DNA of 64,000 nt from Nilaparvata lugens. Taxonomy: Eukaryota > Arthropoda > Insecta > Hemiptera > Delphacidae. The stretch covers positions 47,427,481-47,491,480 of the forward strand of contig NC_052511.1 in NCBI RefSeq assembly GCF_014356525.2. The letters are read 5' to 3'. The translations under genes and the position numbers were made by a program. Of the stretch, positions 45,831-57,763 are shown in pieces; positions within the stretch are counted from its first letter, which is position 1, and each line of letters opens with the position of its first letter. The notes beneath the pieces are model-generated. The model saw only the letters and a program-made list of their open reading frames with translations, did not search any database and was not told the origin of the DNA.

Positions 45831-46171
45831 AAAATCTATTCAAATCAATTAAAACAAAACCAAATTTATGTATATTCTATGGAACAAAAAAGTATCATGA
45901 AAGTAATTAATTTCAATGGAATTAATAATTGTCAAAATTCAATTGCAACTTTAAACATTTGGTTTCAGACCAATTTATTTTTGGAATTGGCTACTTTTAT
46001 TCTTACTGTAATTGATAAGAGTAATCTACCCAATCTTAAGAAACATAATTGCAACATTTTAACAATTTAGTGGACTATCTTTTTGACATCAGTCATAAAC
46101 TATGAATCCTACATTATAATAGACAGAGTGAATACATGATCAAATTCATGTCTATGCATATATTTATTTAA

Positions 46172-46796
46172 GGCTGTGCAAAGGCTAAAAATAAACTTTC
46201 TACTCGTGATATTTTTCAAAGTTTTTCGATTTGTATATCATCAAGCTATCAATATGAAAAAGTTTTCTCAGGAAAACATTTTTTTTCTGATCATTACTTT
46301 TTGAGATATGAGCGCCTAAAGTTTAAATTTTTGGGACAGAACATTTCAAATTCGGTAAGAGATAGATCAATGAGATTTAGAGGATTGATTCGTTATGGTA
46401 TTTTTGATCTAGTAAAACAAAAATATTCTGAAAATATCAATTTTTAAAATAGTTATTCAATTTACTAAAAATAACCAAAAATAACTTTTAGTCGAGTTAT
46501 TTTTGGTAAATTGAATAACTTTTTAAAAAATTGATATTTTCGGAAAATTTTTGTTTTACTGGATCAACAATACCATATAGAATCAATCCTCTAAATCTCA
46601 TTGATCTATCTCTTACCGAATTTGAAATGTTGTCCCAAAAATTTAAACTTTAGGCGCTCATATCTCAAAAAGTAATGCTCAGAAAAAAATGTTTTCCTGA
46701 GAAAACTTTCTTATGTTGATAGCTTGATTATATACAAAACGAAAAACTTCGAAAAATATCACCAGTAGAAAGTCTATTTTTAGCCTTTGCACAGCC
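46172..46796. mobile_element. 625-bp palindromic element bounded by TTAA
   Basis: Arms of about 300 bp (AGGCTGTGCAAAGGCTAAAA ... mirror) meet at AAATAACCAAAAATAAC. TTAA stands at both ends (46168-46171 and 46797-46800). Confidence 0.82.
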
Positions 46797-46800
46797 TTAA

Positions 46801-47274
46801 AGCTGTAGGTCTAATAATACAATAGAAGTAGTTTAGCCTATAGAATTACATGAGAATATCATAATTGCTCAACTTAAAAGTAATAGCCTAGAACTATAAT
46901 TTATTGAATTACATTGGAATTTGATATTTTTTCTAGGCTTAAATTGGTGGGAAGCACCTACAACGTATTTTCAACCAAGCCGTGAAATTCTAAGAGATAA
47001 GAGTCCGATAAAGGGAGGCTTGATCACTACCGGAGGTACTCAAGATAGATCAACCTTGAGGTTTTTTGTTTGTGTGGTCAGATGTTCTCTTGAACAAATA
47101 TAAATAAATAATAGATAATATGCCCTGGGAGTAGTAAATAGTAGTATTATATGCAGTGGTACAGTGGTACCCTGAACTACATTATTATATCCATTTATTT
47201 ATTGTAAATATTTCTCAAAATATTTTGTTGCAAAGTGATTTTTTCCAAATATATAATCTACTGAAATATATAAT
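46801..47274. other. intron, no feature
   Basis: AT-rich; short open frames without resemblance. Confidence 0.3.
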
Positions 47275-48195
47275 CTATGATCTATTTTTTTTTGCAAGTA
47301 GGCTTGATTTACCTTATAATTCACATCCAACAATCATAATTTTTTTGTGTATAGTGAGGTCCACGTTATAATGGCAGTGAAGAAAGATAGGAGAACAACG
47401 ATTAATGTGCTAAATTGGCTAATACATAGTGATAATTTGTATTTATTTTCAAATTTCTTGCGATATTTCATAATAATAATTATTATATAATATAGTAATA
47501 AATGTTGATTGTTGAATCTATGTGTGTGTGTGTCTGTTTATGCATTTCGAATAAATTGTTAAATACATAAACCTTTACTGTACCTGTTCAAAAATTATGT
47601 AGAATCTAAAACTTTTAAAAAATGTGGATACTTTAGCTGTTCTTTAGTAATTTACAGACTTCATATTAACATAGTTAACAGTGTTTAACATATTACAATG
47701 TTTCCAGTAACATAGTTATTGGAAATCAATGAGATGTTAGACTATAGTGAGGTCCATGTTATAATGGCAGTGAAGAAAGATAGGAGAAAAACGTTGCCGA
47801 TCCTCTGTCTTGTCAATGCCTTCTAAAGACGGTAGCTGATACAGGTTTATTGATGCAATAATAAAAGTTCATATGTTCATAATAGTTTAAAATAATCAAT
47901 TATATTTTATTAAGGGAAGAAATTATATTTTTCAATAATTTCATAATTGAGATGAAATATTTTGTTAATTAATTTATTAGTTCTACATTGTTAAAAGACG
48001 GTCTGGCAACAGAGCAAAGCGAGAAAGAGATAGCGCTATCCGTTTTGTTGAATGGTAGACAAGGATAGCAATACCATTGCTAATCAAACACTGCCATTAT
48101 AACCTGGACCTCACCATACACAAAAATATTATAATTGTTGGATTTATGAATTATATGGTAAATGAAGCCTATATCTGCAAACAATAGATCTTAAT
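47275..48195. repeat. inverted duplication of flanking DNA around M1f
   Basis: 47275-47400, including the M1 left end (47351 on), is the inverse of about 48075-48195, the right end of M1f plus its flank. Confidence 0.75.
47743..48118. mobile_element. M1f foldback/MITE
   Basis: Complete M1 copy with typical interior. Confidence 0.82.
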
Positions 48196-48717
48196 TCAGT
48201 AGATTATAATTATAATTGGAAAAATTCACTCGGCAACAAACTATTTTGAAAAATATTTACAAGAAATAAATGGATGATATAATATAATTATGCAGGTAGT
48301 TCATGAACAGGTGCAGGTGAGTCCTTAGTTATCCACCACATATAAAGTTTGTTAAGTAATAAAAATCAGCCTGAATTAACAAGCAACATTGTAAGAATAG
48401 AACGAGAAAAATCGAAGATCATCATTGAATATACAGTACCAATAACTTCTTATTGATCCAATTTCAAGTACCGTACATAAAATTCATTAAAGTGATTAGG
48501 GCAGGTATAAAAAGAAATAAATTACCCAAACCACGAATTCAAAAACTAAAAATCAGTGTATTTGATAGCTCAATGTCTTTTTTCTTTAGGTCTACTTTTA
48601 ATATAAATTAAAATGACTTGAAAATGTCATTAATGTCCGAAACATGTTGTGATAAAATCATTTAAAAGGGTACTGAGATTTATATTTTTATTTATCTCAA
48701 TGTCTTTTTATCCGATA
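48119..48717. other. intron, no feature beyond the inverted flank
   Basis: AT-rich; no exon or repeat family recognised after 48195. Confidence 0.3.
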
Positions 48718-49423
48718 CTAGCCGTCAGGCTCGCTTCGCTCGCCATATCCGTCTAGCCAGGGGGCTCCGCCCCCTGGACCCCCGACTGGATCGTCCAAAA
48801 ATGAGATCAGCGGGATCGCTTCGCTCGCCTGCATGTAGACCTCAGCGGAACCTCTGTACCGAATTTGAACGTATTATGTCAATTTGATCTCGGAAAACAC
48901 CTGTTACTATATCGGCGTATCTTTGGCGAACAAAATTCTTCCACCTCAGCTAAACCTGTGTACTGAATTTTTTAAAATATATTTCCATCAATTATTGAAA
49001 AAGGTGAGGAAACGCAGAAAAGCTGAGAAAACTCTAATTTTAGGCGTATCTTTGGCGTTATTACTTAATGCCAACCTGACAACATTTTTAATTTAGTTAC
49101 CAGAACAACTGTTTCGAAGAGGTACTCTCTCTAGATTATAGTTCTATATTAACACATGGTATGGACATTTCAATTATAATTCTAAGATATTGGAATAAGA
49201 AGAATATACATGCTAAAAGACGAACTTGAAACCCTTAAAAACCACCCTTAGAGTTGGAATATCGCCAAAAGATTTCTTAGTGCGCCTCTAAGGGGCCAAC
49301 TGAACATACCTACCAAATTTGAACGTTTTTGGTCTGGTAGATTTTTAGTTCTGCGAGTGAGTGAGTGAGTGAATCAGTCAGTCAGTGAGTGAGTACCATT
49401 TCGCTTTTATATATATATATAGA
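48718..49423 (-). mobile_element. H1c Helitron, rearranged
   Basis: CTAG end at 48718-48721, TC end at 49423-49422. The middle (48836-49060) carries other sequence than H1a, including GGCGTATCTTTGGCG twice. Copy B keeps only the 5' part from 54812. Confidence 0.75.
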
Positions 49424-49613
49424 TAATATTATCACAGATCATCAGCCACGTAATCAAAAATCGAGCCACATCAGCAATAAAACACAAATCAGTAAACTTG
49501 AAATTCAGTAATGAATCTGAGTCAAATAATGCACTACCGTATAGAGAGAAGTGCATAATGCAGTTTGTCGTGAATTAGATGAATCTAAATTATTGGTTAA
49601 AAAATGTACTTAC

Positions 49614-49668
49614 GTGTATTGAAGTTCTGCCACTAAAGAACAAGTCTGATGCAACATATCGCTTTATA
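49614..49668 (-). promoter_or_regulatory. TATA-box promoter and non-coding first exon, proximal copy
   Basis: On the minus strand TATAAAG (49668-49662) precedes an initiator-like TCAGAC (49649-49644) and, 33 bases on, a perfect donor GTAAGT (49613-49608). No ATG lies between, so this fits a 5' UTR exon splicing to the acceptor at 44888. TATA-to-initiator spacing is about 21 bases, a little short, so the start may lie a few bases further on. The assignment to the secreted-protein gene is inferred from strand, the strong donor and the strong unmatched acceptor upstream of its ATG. Confidence 0.4.
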
Positions 49669-50565
49669 ATAATTGTCTACCCCTTCCATTTTTTTTTGAA
49701 ACCAATTGCATCACTGTCTGTGAACGTCAAATTTTGAAAGATGCAGATTTTCTTGATAATATTCATCTCAAACTGTCAGCATTGATTGAATGGGAACTAT
49801 TGGTGTTATTCATAGGGAATACTGACAGATAGGAAATGAATCTAATTACAGTAAAATTCACTCAAAATTGACAGTATTAGTTGAATACTAGGGGAGTAGT
49901 GTTAGTATTTATCAGTAATATTGACAGTATAAAACGAATTTCAGTAGTGTTGAGAGACATTGTTGCGAATAAGTTTCGTCTCATTATTTTTAAAAGTAGA
50001 GGCTTACTAAGTGTCTGCAAGTTGACCTAGTTTTGAAGCTTAATGCAAAAATGGTAAGGAATATACTTCAAAATCCTATACTATTAAACGAGCAATTTCT
50101 GTTTATATGTTTGTATTTCACCGGATCTCGAAAACGGCTCTAACGATTCTCACGAAATTCAGAACATGGTAGGTTTATAATATAAAGATTAGATTGCACT
50201 AGGTCTCATCCTTGGGAAAATTCGCTGAAGGACATTAAAAGGATAATTATTATTCAGGTTTAAAGGTGATGGTTTCTTGATTCATTCCGAGCTGCTTTGT
50301 ATTAACACACTTTTTTATGTATTTGAACACGACATGCAGTCGATTATTAAGTAAATATTAAACACTTTTACTTACTGACTGGAGTACTTTCAATCGATCA
50401 TTTTCAACAGTGTAGACCGGAAATGTTTTGATGGTTAGGAAAGATTTGTGGTGTTTATTATGTGATCAAAATAGTAGGTTTATAATATAAAAATTCGATT
50501 GCACTAGGTCTCATCCCTGGGAAAACTCGCTGAAGGACATTAAAAGGAAAACTATTATTAATCCT

Positions 50566-50673
50566 ATGGAGTGGCCGTAGTCGAGTGGATCAGATGCTGC
50601 CTTTATGATTCAGAGGCCCCGGGTTCAAAATACAACACCGCATAACAGAAGAAAATTGAACAAAGCAAAAAAA
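50566..50673 (+). mobile_element. tRNA-derived SINE
   Basis: GGAGTGGCCGTAGTCGAGTGG resembles a Pol III A box of a Leu/Ser-type tRNA, and CCGGGTTCAAAAT, about 50 bp on, a B box. The tail ACAACACCGCATAACAGAAG recurs at 52390 and 56484. Confidence 0.55.
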
Positions 50674-51337
50674 TCTGGTGTGGCGCACTCACACAACTTT
50701 CCTTGCTGTTATGAAAATTGATCACCTGACGCTAGTGTTCCCGCGCATCTCAAGTCTACTATTCAAAGATTTGAGCCAGCTGGTGACAGGGCAATAACGC
50801 TGGAGACACACATGAGGTCTGCTATCTCTTCATAGTGAATGATTTAATAGAATCAACAATACTTTGCAATTGAATAATCACATTTTCTCGAATTTAAAGC
50901 TCATTTTCAATTTTAGGTGGAAATGTTACTGAACATTAATTGTAAAGATTTTCATGCTCAATCTACTCCACTTGATTTTTTTCGTTTCAATTGTATCTGA
51001 AGCCTGATAATTATGAATCTATCTGCATTGATGGGGCGAAGCTCCTGAAATTTTTACAGATATGGGACTTGTGGCAGTTGATAGAGCTTATTGATGACTA
51101 TTTTAGGTATGAATTTGATCAAAATCGTTGGAGCCGTTTCCGAGAAAATCACGAAAACCCCTGTTTTTGACAAAATTTTCGCCATTTTAGCCGCCATCTT
51201 GAATTGCATTTGATCGAAATTGTTCGTGTCGGATCCTTATAGTGAAAGGACTTTAAAATCCAAATTTCAAGTCATTCCGTTAATTGGGAGATGAGATATC
51301 GTGTACACAGACGCACATACACTCATACACACACACA

Positions 51338-51370
<33 letters not shown>

Positions 51371-51500
51371 GACCAATACACAAAAACCAGTTTTTTGGAC
51401 TCAGGGGACCTTGAAACGTATAGAAATTTAGAAATTGGGGTACCTTAATTTTTTTCGGAAAGCAATACTTTTCTACCTATGGTAATAGGGCAAGGAAAGT
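50674..51500 (+). mobile_element. E1e element
   Basis: Complete E1, CA tract of about 45 bp (51323-51367). Flanking 77-bp repeats (50489-50565 and 51501-51577) lie outside the SINE plus E1. Confidence 0.8.
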
Positions 51501-52439
51501 AAAAATTCGATTGCACTAGGTCTCATCCCTGGGAAAACTCGCTGAAGGACATTAAAAGGATAACTATTATTAATCCTTGGAAAAAAGCTGATAATAATTA
51601 TTTCGTCGTCTGTTGATGATGGAAGTGAATGAGCGAGTTCATGTGTGTGGGACTGTGTCAAAATTATGACTCAGCTGTTGAACTTTTGCAATCATTCAAT
51701 CAGGTACTTAGTGCCGGTTGCAAAAAATCAAGGTATTTTCAATCTTGATTAATTCCAGTAGATCCATCTTTTTGAAATGGTCTTCTCCGATCTGGTTCAC
51801 GTGAAATTAGTCAGGATTAAAATTTAACCGGCTTTTGTGCAACCGGGCCTTTGTGAGGGAATTTTTTGCATTCCTCTGGGAATTAATCTCAATTTACTGT
51901 GATTAGATAGAACATTTCTGTATGAATGTTATTATAATTTCTTCTTTCGTAATATTTTTTTAAACTCTTGTACTCCAGAGCGAAGCTCGGTCCCCGATAA
52001 TGTATTTTAAAAGGCTAGCTAGATGAGATGAATGCTAGAGTTTGATTCTAATACTCTACAAAATAGAATTATTGGATTTGTATTTTTGAATTATTAATTA
52101 TTGAAGATATATTTTTCCAACAATAAGATTCAGTGTGATCAACTTTTATCACCCATCATCACTCTAACTGGCAATTTTCAAATCCTAACGCCCAACCAGT
52201 TGCACAAAAACCTGTTAAATTTCAATTACGATTAAATTCCAAGAGAACTAATAAGAGAAGATTTTTCGGGAAAAAGGCTTATCTTATTGGTTCTCGTGGC
52301 ATTGAATCAGGATTTAAAGTTAACATACTCTTTGGCAACCAGATGTAAATATATTATGTATAGCATGACTTGAATTGCCCCAAAATACAACACCGCATAA
52401 CAGAAGAAAATTGAGCAAAGCAAAATAAACACTTCTAGG

Positions 52440-53141
52440 GTTTACACCAAAGTTATTAACAAAATGTTATAGATTCTATTAGATTGAACGGAACTTGACA
52501 AACACATAAAATATGTTCATCATGTGTATGATAAGTTATGTTCAATCTAATAGAATCTATAAAATAGTTATTTGTGCAACTAGTGCGCAAAGTGACAGTT
52601 TGCTGCACCGAAAGAAACGTTTACGCCCGAGCCGTAGGCGAGGGCGGAATGGTTTCTTGAGTGCAGCAGAGGAACTTTGCGCACGTATTTCACATTAAGT
52701 TTTCCTACAGTTACCATTGAATATGAAAAGTGGGTAATTATGGGTAAAATTGCCTGAAATCCATCAAATGTTTTTCTGTGTAATTTATTATGATAAAAAC
52801 CTTAATTATTGTCAAATTGAATAAAAATGTTGTCCTTGGTTATAATATATACTTAATAATTTGCTCGTTGTGCTTCGTTGCACCTCTGCTCACTATAGCA
52901 GCCCACTCAATGTTACCAACTTCATTTTGATTTTGCTGCACTGTTGCTCCATATAACTACTAAGTATTTTGCGTTGCCATGTTGCAAATCTGGAGTGCAG
53001 AAAAATTTTTCCCGCACTAGAGCGGAAAAGTGATTCTTTGCGTTCTGTAATCAGTGCAGCAATGGCCACTTTTCAACGTAACTGTAGGAAAAATAATTTA
53101 TTAACATTTTGTTAATAACTTTGGTGTAAACGCAGCTTCAG
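52440..53141. mobile_element. M3b interrupted by M4b
   Basis: M3 left part 52440-52561, right part 53096-53141; M4b lies between. Copy B has neither. Confidence 0.8.
52562..53095. mobile_element. M4b element
   Basis: Closely similar to M4a at 22.05 kb (AGTTATTTGTGCAACTAGTG through ACTGTAGGAAAAA). Confidence 0.8.
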
Positions 53142-53506
53142 GGCCGGTTTCCGAGCTCGGGATTCAGTCTAGGTAAGTTCTAGACTTTAAACAGCTGGAG
53201 TCAGAAATTGGCTTTCCGAAACGAGGCGTAGTCGCAGTTTTTATGATAATCTTTATTTTCAAATTTCTATGATTGGAAACGTTTTTCCTTGACGAAATGA
53301 AACATTCCTAAATAATTCAAAATGTCTGGAACTTTACACAATTTTCTCTTCATTTTATCTAGTGTTCAATTTTCTAGTTTTTACTTTCCTTGAACTATTA
53401 CCATAGGTAAGGAAAGTATTGCTTTCCAAAACAAATTAAGGTACCCCAATTTCTAAACGTTTCAAGGTCCCCTGAGTCCAAAAAAGTGGTTCTTGGTATT
53501 AGTCTG

Positions 53507-53569
<63 letters not shown>

Positions 53570-54470
53570 AGTGTATGTGCGTCTGTGTACACGATATCTC
53601 ATCTCCAATTAACGGAATGACTTGAAATTGGAACTTAAGGTCCTTATAATATAAGGATCCGACACGAACCATTTCGATCAAATTCAATTAAAGATGGCGG
53701 CTAAAATGGCGAAAATGTTGTCAAAAACAGGGTTTTTCGTGATTTTTCGGAAACGGCTCCAACGATTTTGATCAAATTCATACCTAAAATAGTCATCGAT
53801 AAGCTCTATCAACTGCCACAAGTCCCATATCTGTAAAAATTCAGGAGCTCCGCCCCATCAATGCAGATAGATTCCCAATTATCAGGCTTCAGATACAATT
53901 GAAACAAAAAAAATCAAGTGGAGTAGATTGAGCATGAAAATCTCTACAATTAATGTTCAGTAACATTTTCACCTAAAAATGAAAATAAGCTTTAAATTCG
54001 AGAAAATGTGATTATTCAATTATTGTTGATTCTATTAAATCATTCACTATGAAGCGATAGCAGACTTCGTGTGTCTGCAGCGCTATTGTCTTGTCACCAG
54101 CTGTCTCAGATCTTAGAATAGTAGATTTGATATGCGCGGGAACACTAGCGTCAGTTGATCAATTTTCATAACGGCAAGGAAAGTTGTGTGAGTGCGCCAC
54201 ACCAGATTTTTATGATAATCTTTATTTTCTAATTTCTATAATTGGAAACGTTTTTCCTTGACGAAATGAAACATTCCGAAATAATTCAAAATAGCTGGAA
54301 CTTTACACAATTTTCTCTTCATTTTATCTAGTGTTCAATTTTCTAGTTTTTCGAAATTTAATTTAAGCGTGGACTGCGACTACGCCCCGTTTCGGAAAGC
54401 CAATTTTCTGACTCCAGCTGTTTAAAGTTTAGAACTTAGCTAAATCCCGAGCTCGGAAACCGGCCCTAAA
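53142..54470. mobile_element. M8 foldback enlarged by E1f
   Basis: Outer ends AGGGCCGGTTTCCGAGCTCG and mirror. Copy B carries the left half (56537-56833) without E1f. Confidence 0.75.
53383..54206 (-). mobile_element. E1f element flanked by a 145-bp direct repeat
   Basis: Complete E1 in minus orientation with a GT tract (53507-53566). Host sequence 53238-53382 recurs at 54207-54351 with the same length. Copy B has it once (about 56622-56763). Confidence 0.85.
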
Positions 54471-54811
54471 TGATTGAAGTAGGATTTTACTGAATAAAAT
54501 TATGTTTTACTTATAAAAATGTTTGATAGATTGTGTTTTGATTGCCACACAAAGGACCTATGGTACAACAAAATTGCATATATTTCGTATTTTTCCAAAA
54601 CTGTTTGAGTAAATTCTGTTTGAGTTTCAGGACAACTTACTGACTAAGTAAACAAAGCCATCATGCATGACAGGTGGTTGATGGTGACGTCAGCACAGGT
54701 AGGGTAGGTCGTCCTACACCAATAAAAACACTAGCTGATAGATCTAAATCAACAATTTATTGGTGTGAGCCCTACCTGTGCTGACGTCACACGAATGCAC
54801 TACGGCTTTGT

Positions 54812-57458
54812 GAGGAACGCAGAAAAGCTGAGAAAACTCTAATTTTAGGCGTATCTTTGGCGTTATTACTTAATGCCAACCTGACAACATTTTTAATTTA
54901 GTTACCAGAAACACTGTTTCGAAGAGTATGTACTCTCTCTAGATTATAGCTATATTAACATATGTTATGGACATTTCAATTATAATTCTAGATATTGGAA
55001 TAAGAAGAATATACATGCTAAAAGACGAACTTGAAACCTTAAAAACCACCCTTAGAGTTGGGATATCGCCAAAAGATTTCTTAGTGCGCCTCTAAAGGGC
55101 TAACTGAACATACCTACCAAATTTGAACGTTTTTGGTCTGGTAGATTTTTAGTTCTGCGAGTGAGTGAGTGAATCAGTCAGTCAGTGAGTGAGTACCATT
55201 CGCTTTTATAATATAGATAATATTATCACAGATCATCAGCCACGTAATCAAAAATCGAGCCACATCAGCAATAGAAACACAAATCAGTAAACTTGAAATT
55301 CAGTAATGAATCTAAGTCAGATAATGCCCATAGAGAGAAGTGAATAATGCCAGTTTGATCTAAATTAGATGAATCAAATTATTGGATAAAAAATGTACTT
55401 ACGTGTATTGAAGTTCTGCCACTAAGAACAAGTCTGATGCAACATATCGCTTTATAATAATTGTCTACCCTTCCATTTTTTTTTTGAAACCAATTGCATC
55501 AGTTGTGAACGTCAAATTTGAAATATGCAGCTTTTGTTGATAATATTCATCTCACACTGTCAGCTTGATTGAATGGGAACTATGGTGTTATTCTAGGGAA
55601 TACTGACAGTTTGAAAGTGAATCTAATACAGTAAAATTCACTCAAATTGACAGTATTCGTTGAATACTAGGGGAGTAGTGTTAGTATTTATCAGGAATCT
55701 TGACAGTATAAAAAGAATTTCAGTAGTGTGTTGAGAGACATTGTTGCGAATAAGTTTTGTCTCATTATATTTTTAAAAGTAGAGGCTTACTAGTGTCTGC
55801 ACAGTTGACCTAGTTTTGAGCTTAATGCAAAAAATGGTTAAGAAATTATTTTCAAAATTTATTCTAAAAGACAAGCTAGATGAGATCAAATGATCAAGTT
55901 TGATTCTAATACTCTACAAAAACTATTCATTGCTAATTATTGTCAGGATCAATTCACAATTGATAGCATATCTTTTAAATATACTTACCATTGTTGAATA
56001 AAAAGATTCCATTTTAAATTAGTGTTAAGATTTGGAAACAGTTAAGTCTCTACTCCTACTGGCGAACAAGTGTGTCACTTATGCCAGTAGTTCTTCACCT
56101 CCAGCCGTATTTTTCAGATAGTTGATAAAGATATTTAGAATAAATTAATATTGTTTTTTTCTGCTTGTCACATCTTTGTACTGTTTCTGTGTTTTAGTGA
56201 GAATGAATTGAAAAAAAATTGAAAATCGAATTATTGAGGATATATTTTACCAACAATAAGATTCAGTGTGATTAACTTTTATCACCATCATCACTCCAAC
56301 TGCCCATTTTCGAATCCTAAGACTCAGTTGCAAAAACCGGTTAAATTTAAATTACAAGAGAAGATTTTTCTGGAAAAAAGGCTTATCTATTGGTTCTCGT
56401 GGCATTATCAGGATTAGAAGTTAACATACTTTTGTGCAACCCGGTGTAAATATGATGTTATCGCATGACTTGATTGCCCCAAATACAACACCGTATAACA
56501 GAAGAAAAGGGAACAAAAGCAAAATAAACACTTCTAAGGGCCGGGTTCCGAGCTCGGGATTTAGCTAAGTTCTAGACTTTAAACAGTGCAGTCAGAAAAT
56601 TGGCTCCAAAACGGGGCGTATTCGCAGTTTTCAAGATAATCTTTATTTCTCATTTCTATATTGGGAACGTTTTTCCTTGAAGAAATTAAACATTCCTTAA
56701 TAAAGCTGGAGCTTTACACAATTTTCTCTTTATTTTATCTAGTGTTCAATTTTCTAGTTTAAAAAAAAAATATTTAACCGTGGACTGCGACTACGCCCCG
56801 TTTCGGAAAGCCAATTTTCTGACTCCAGCTGTTAAAAGATGGGTTTTTCTTTGTGTGTAAATGCCGTCGTCAGGGAGAAAATCTCAGATTGGGTAGATTT
56901 CAATTTGTCTAATAACCTAAAATATGTTCAATTATGTTTTAATAGGGCAGGCTGAGCTTATACTTTTTAATACTTTTAAATGGCAATATGTTGATATTAT
57001 TAGAAATGTTTAATTTTTAATAATAAAGACAAATAATGAAAAGTTATTTGATCAGCTGTTTTAGCACACTTGAAATTTGGACATATGAATGTCAACAATG
57101 CTTGCCGTCGTCGACTGCGGAAATTTACGCATAAAGGAAAACGTACGTTTAAGTCTAGAAGCTCAGCTAAATTGCTAAATGGCTGATTGCCACACAAAGG
57201 ACCTATGGTACACAAAATTGCATATATTTCGTATTTTTCCAAAACTGTTTGAGTAAATTCTGTTTGAGTTTCAGGACAACTTACTGACTAAGTAAACAAC
57301 GCCATCATGCAGATACAGGTAGTTGATGGTGACGTAGCACAGGTAGGGTAGGTCGTCCTACACCAAAAAAACACTAGCTGATATAGATCGAAATCAAAAG
57401 TTTTATTAGTGTAGGAGCCCTACCTGTGCTGACGTCACACGAACGCACTACGGCTTTG
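54812..57458. repeat. segmental duplication, copy B
   Basis: Direct tandem copy of 49004-54811 without its large insertions; the junction at 54811-54813 joins GGCTTTGT to GAGGAACGCAG. Relative to copy A it has many one- to three-base deletions. At 56835-57175 it holds about 340 bp not seen in A and it lacks the right end of foldback M8. The first 400 bp are the 5' end of an H1 Helitron. Confidence 0.85.
55403..55456 (-). promoter_or_regulatory. duplicate TATA-box promoter and first exon, distal copy
   Basis: The same TATAAAG (55456-55450), initiator-like motif and GTAAGT donor (55402-55397) recur here as part of the segmental duplication. If both are real genomic sequence, the secreted-protein gene has two tandem promoters about 5.8 kb apart. 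Confidence 0.35.
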
Positions 57459-57763
57459 TTCACGCAGGTGGTGCTAAGCATCGTTTGCACAGTGTCAATT
57501 TAAACTAAATTCCATTTTAAAATGGATAAAATCCATATAGAGTCTCATTCGTTATCTATGTTATAAAGTGATTCATTTAGATTTCAAGCCACCAGCTGAT
57601 TAAATTCAGTTTAAGCTTTGACTGAACAAACGACCCTAAATGAAAAACAAATGTTAACCCTGTTACAAATCCTTTATTAACTATTAACAAGGAAACTAAC
57701 AACAGATGACATAGTTTATGATTGTTCGAACATCTTCCCTCTCCCTTCAATTTGTAATATCCT
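57459..57763. other. no feature seen
   Basis: Short spacer between the duplication and M1g; an 80-codon minus-strand frame there has no resemblance. Confidence 0.3.

Larger units (their letters stand above)
50074..52000 (+). mobile_element. H2e, Helitron-like element with nested SINE and E1e
   Basis: Begins A|TCCTATACTATTAAACGAG; ends GAGCGAAGCTCGGTCCCCGA. Copy B has an uninterrupted site at about 55857-55861 (CAAAATTTATTCTAAAAG), proving it is an insertion in copy A. Contains an M2 at 51712-51853. Confidence 0.75.
49004..54811. repeat. segmental duplication, copy A
   Basis: Sequence from GAGGAAACGCAGAAAAGC through CACTACGGCTTTGT matches 54812-57458 in the same order. Copy A is longer because it contains H2e with E1e and a SINE (50074-52000), M3b with M4b (about 52438-53141) and E1f (53383-54206), which copy B lacks. 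Confidence 0.85.
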
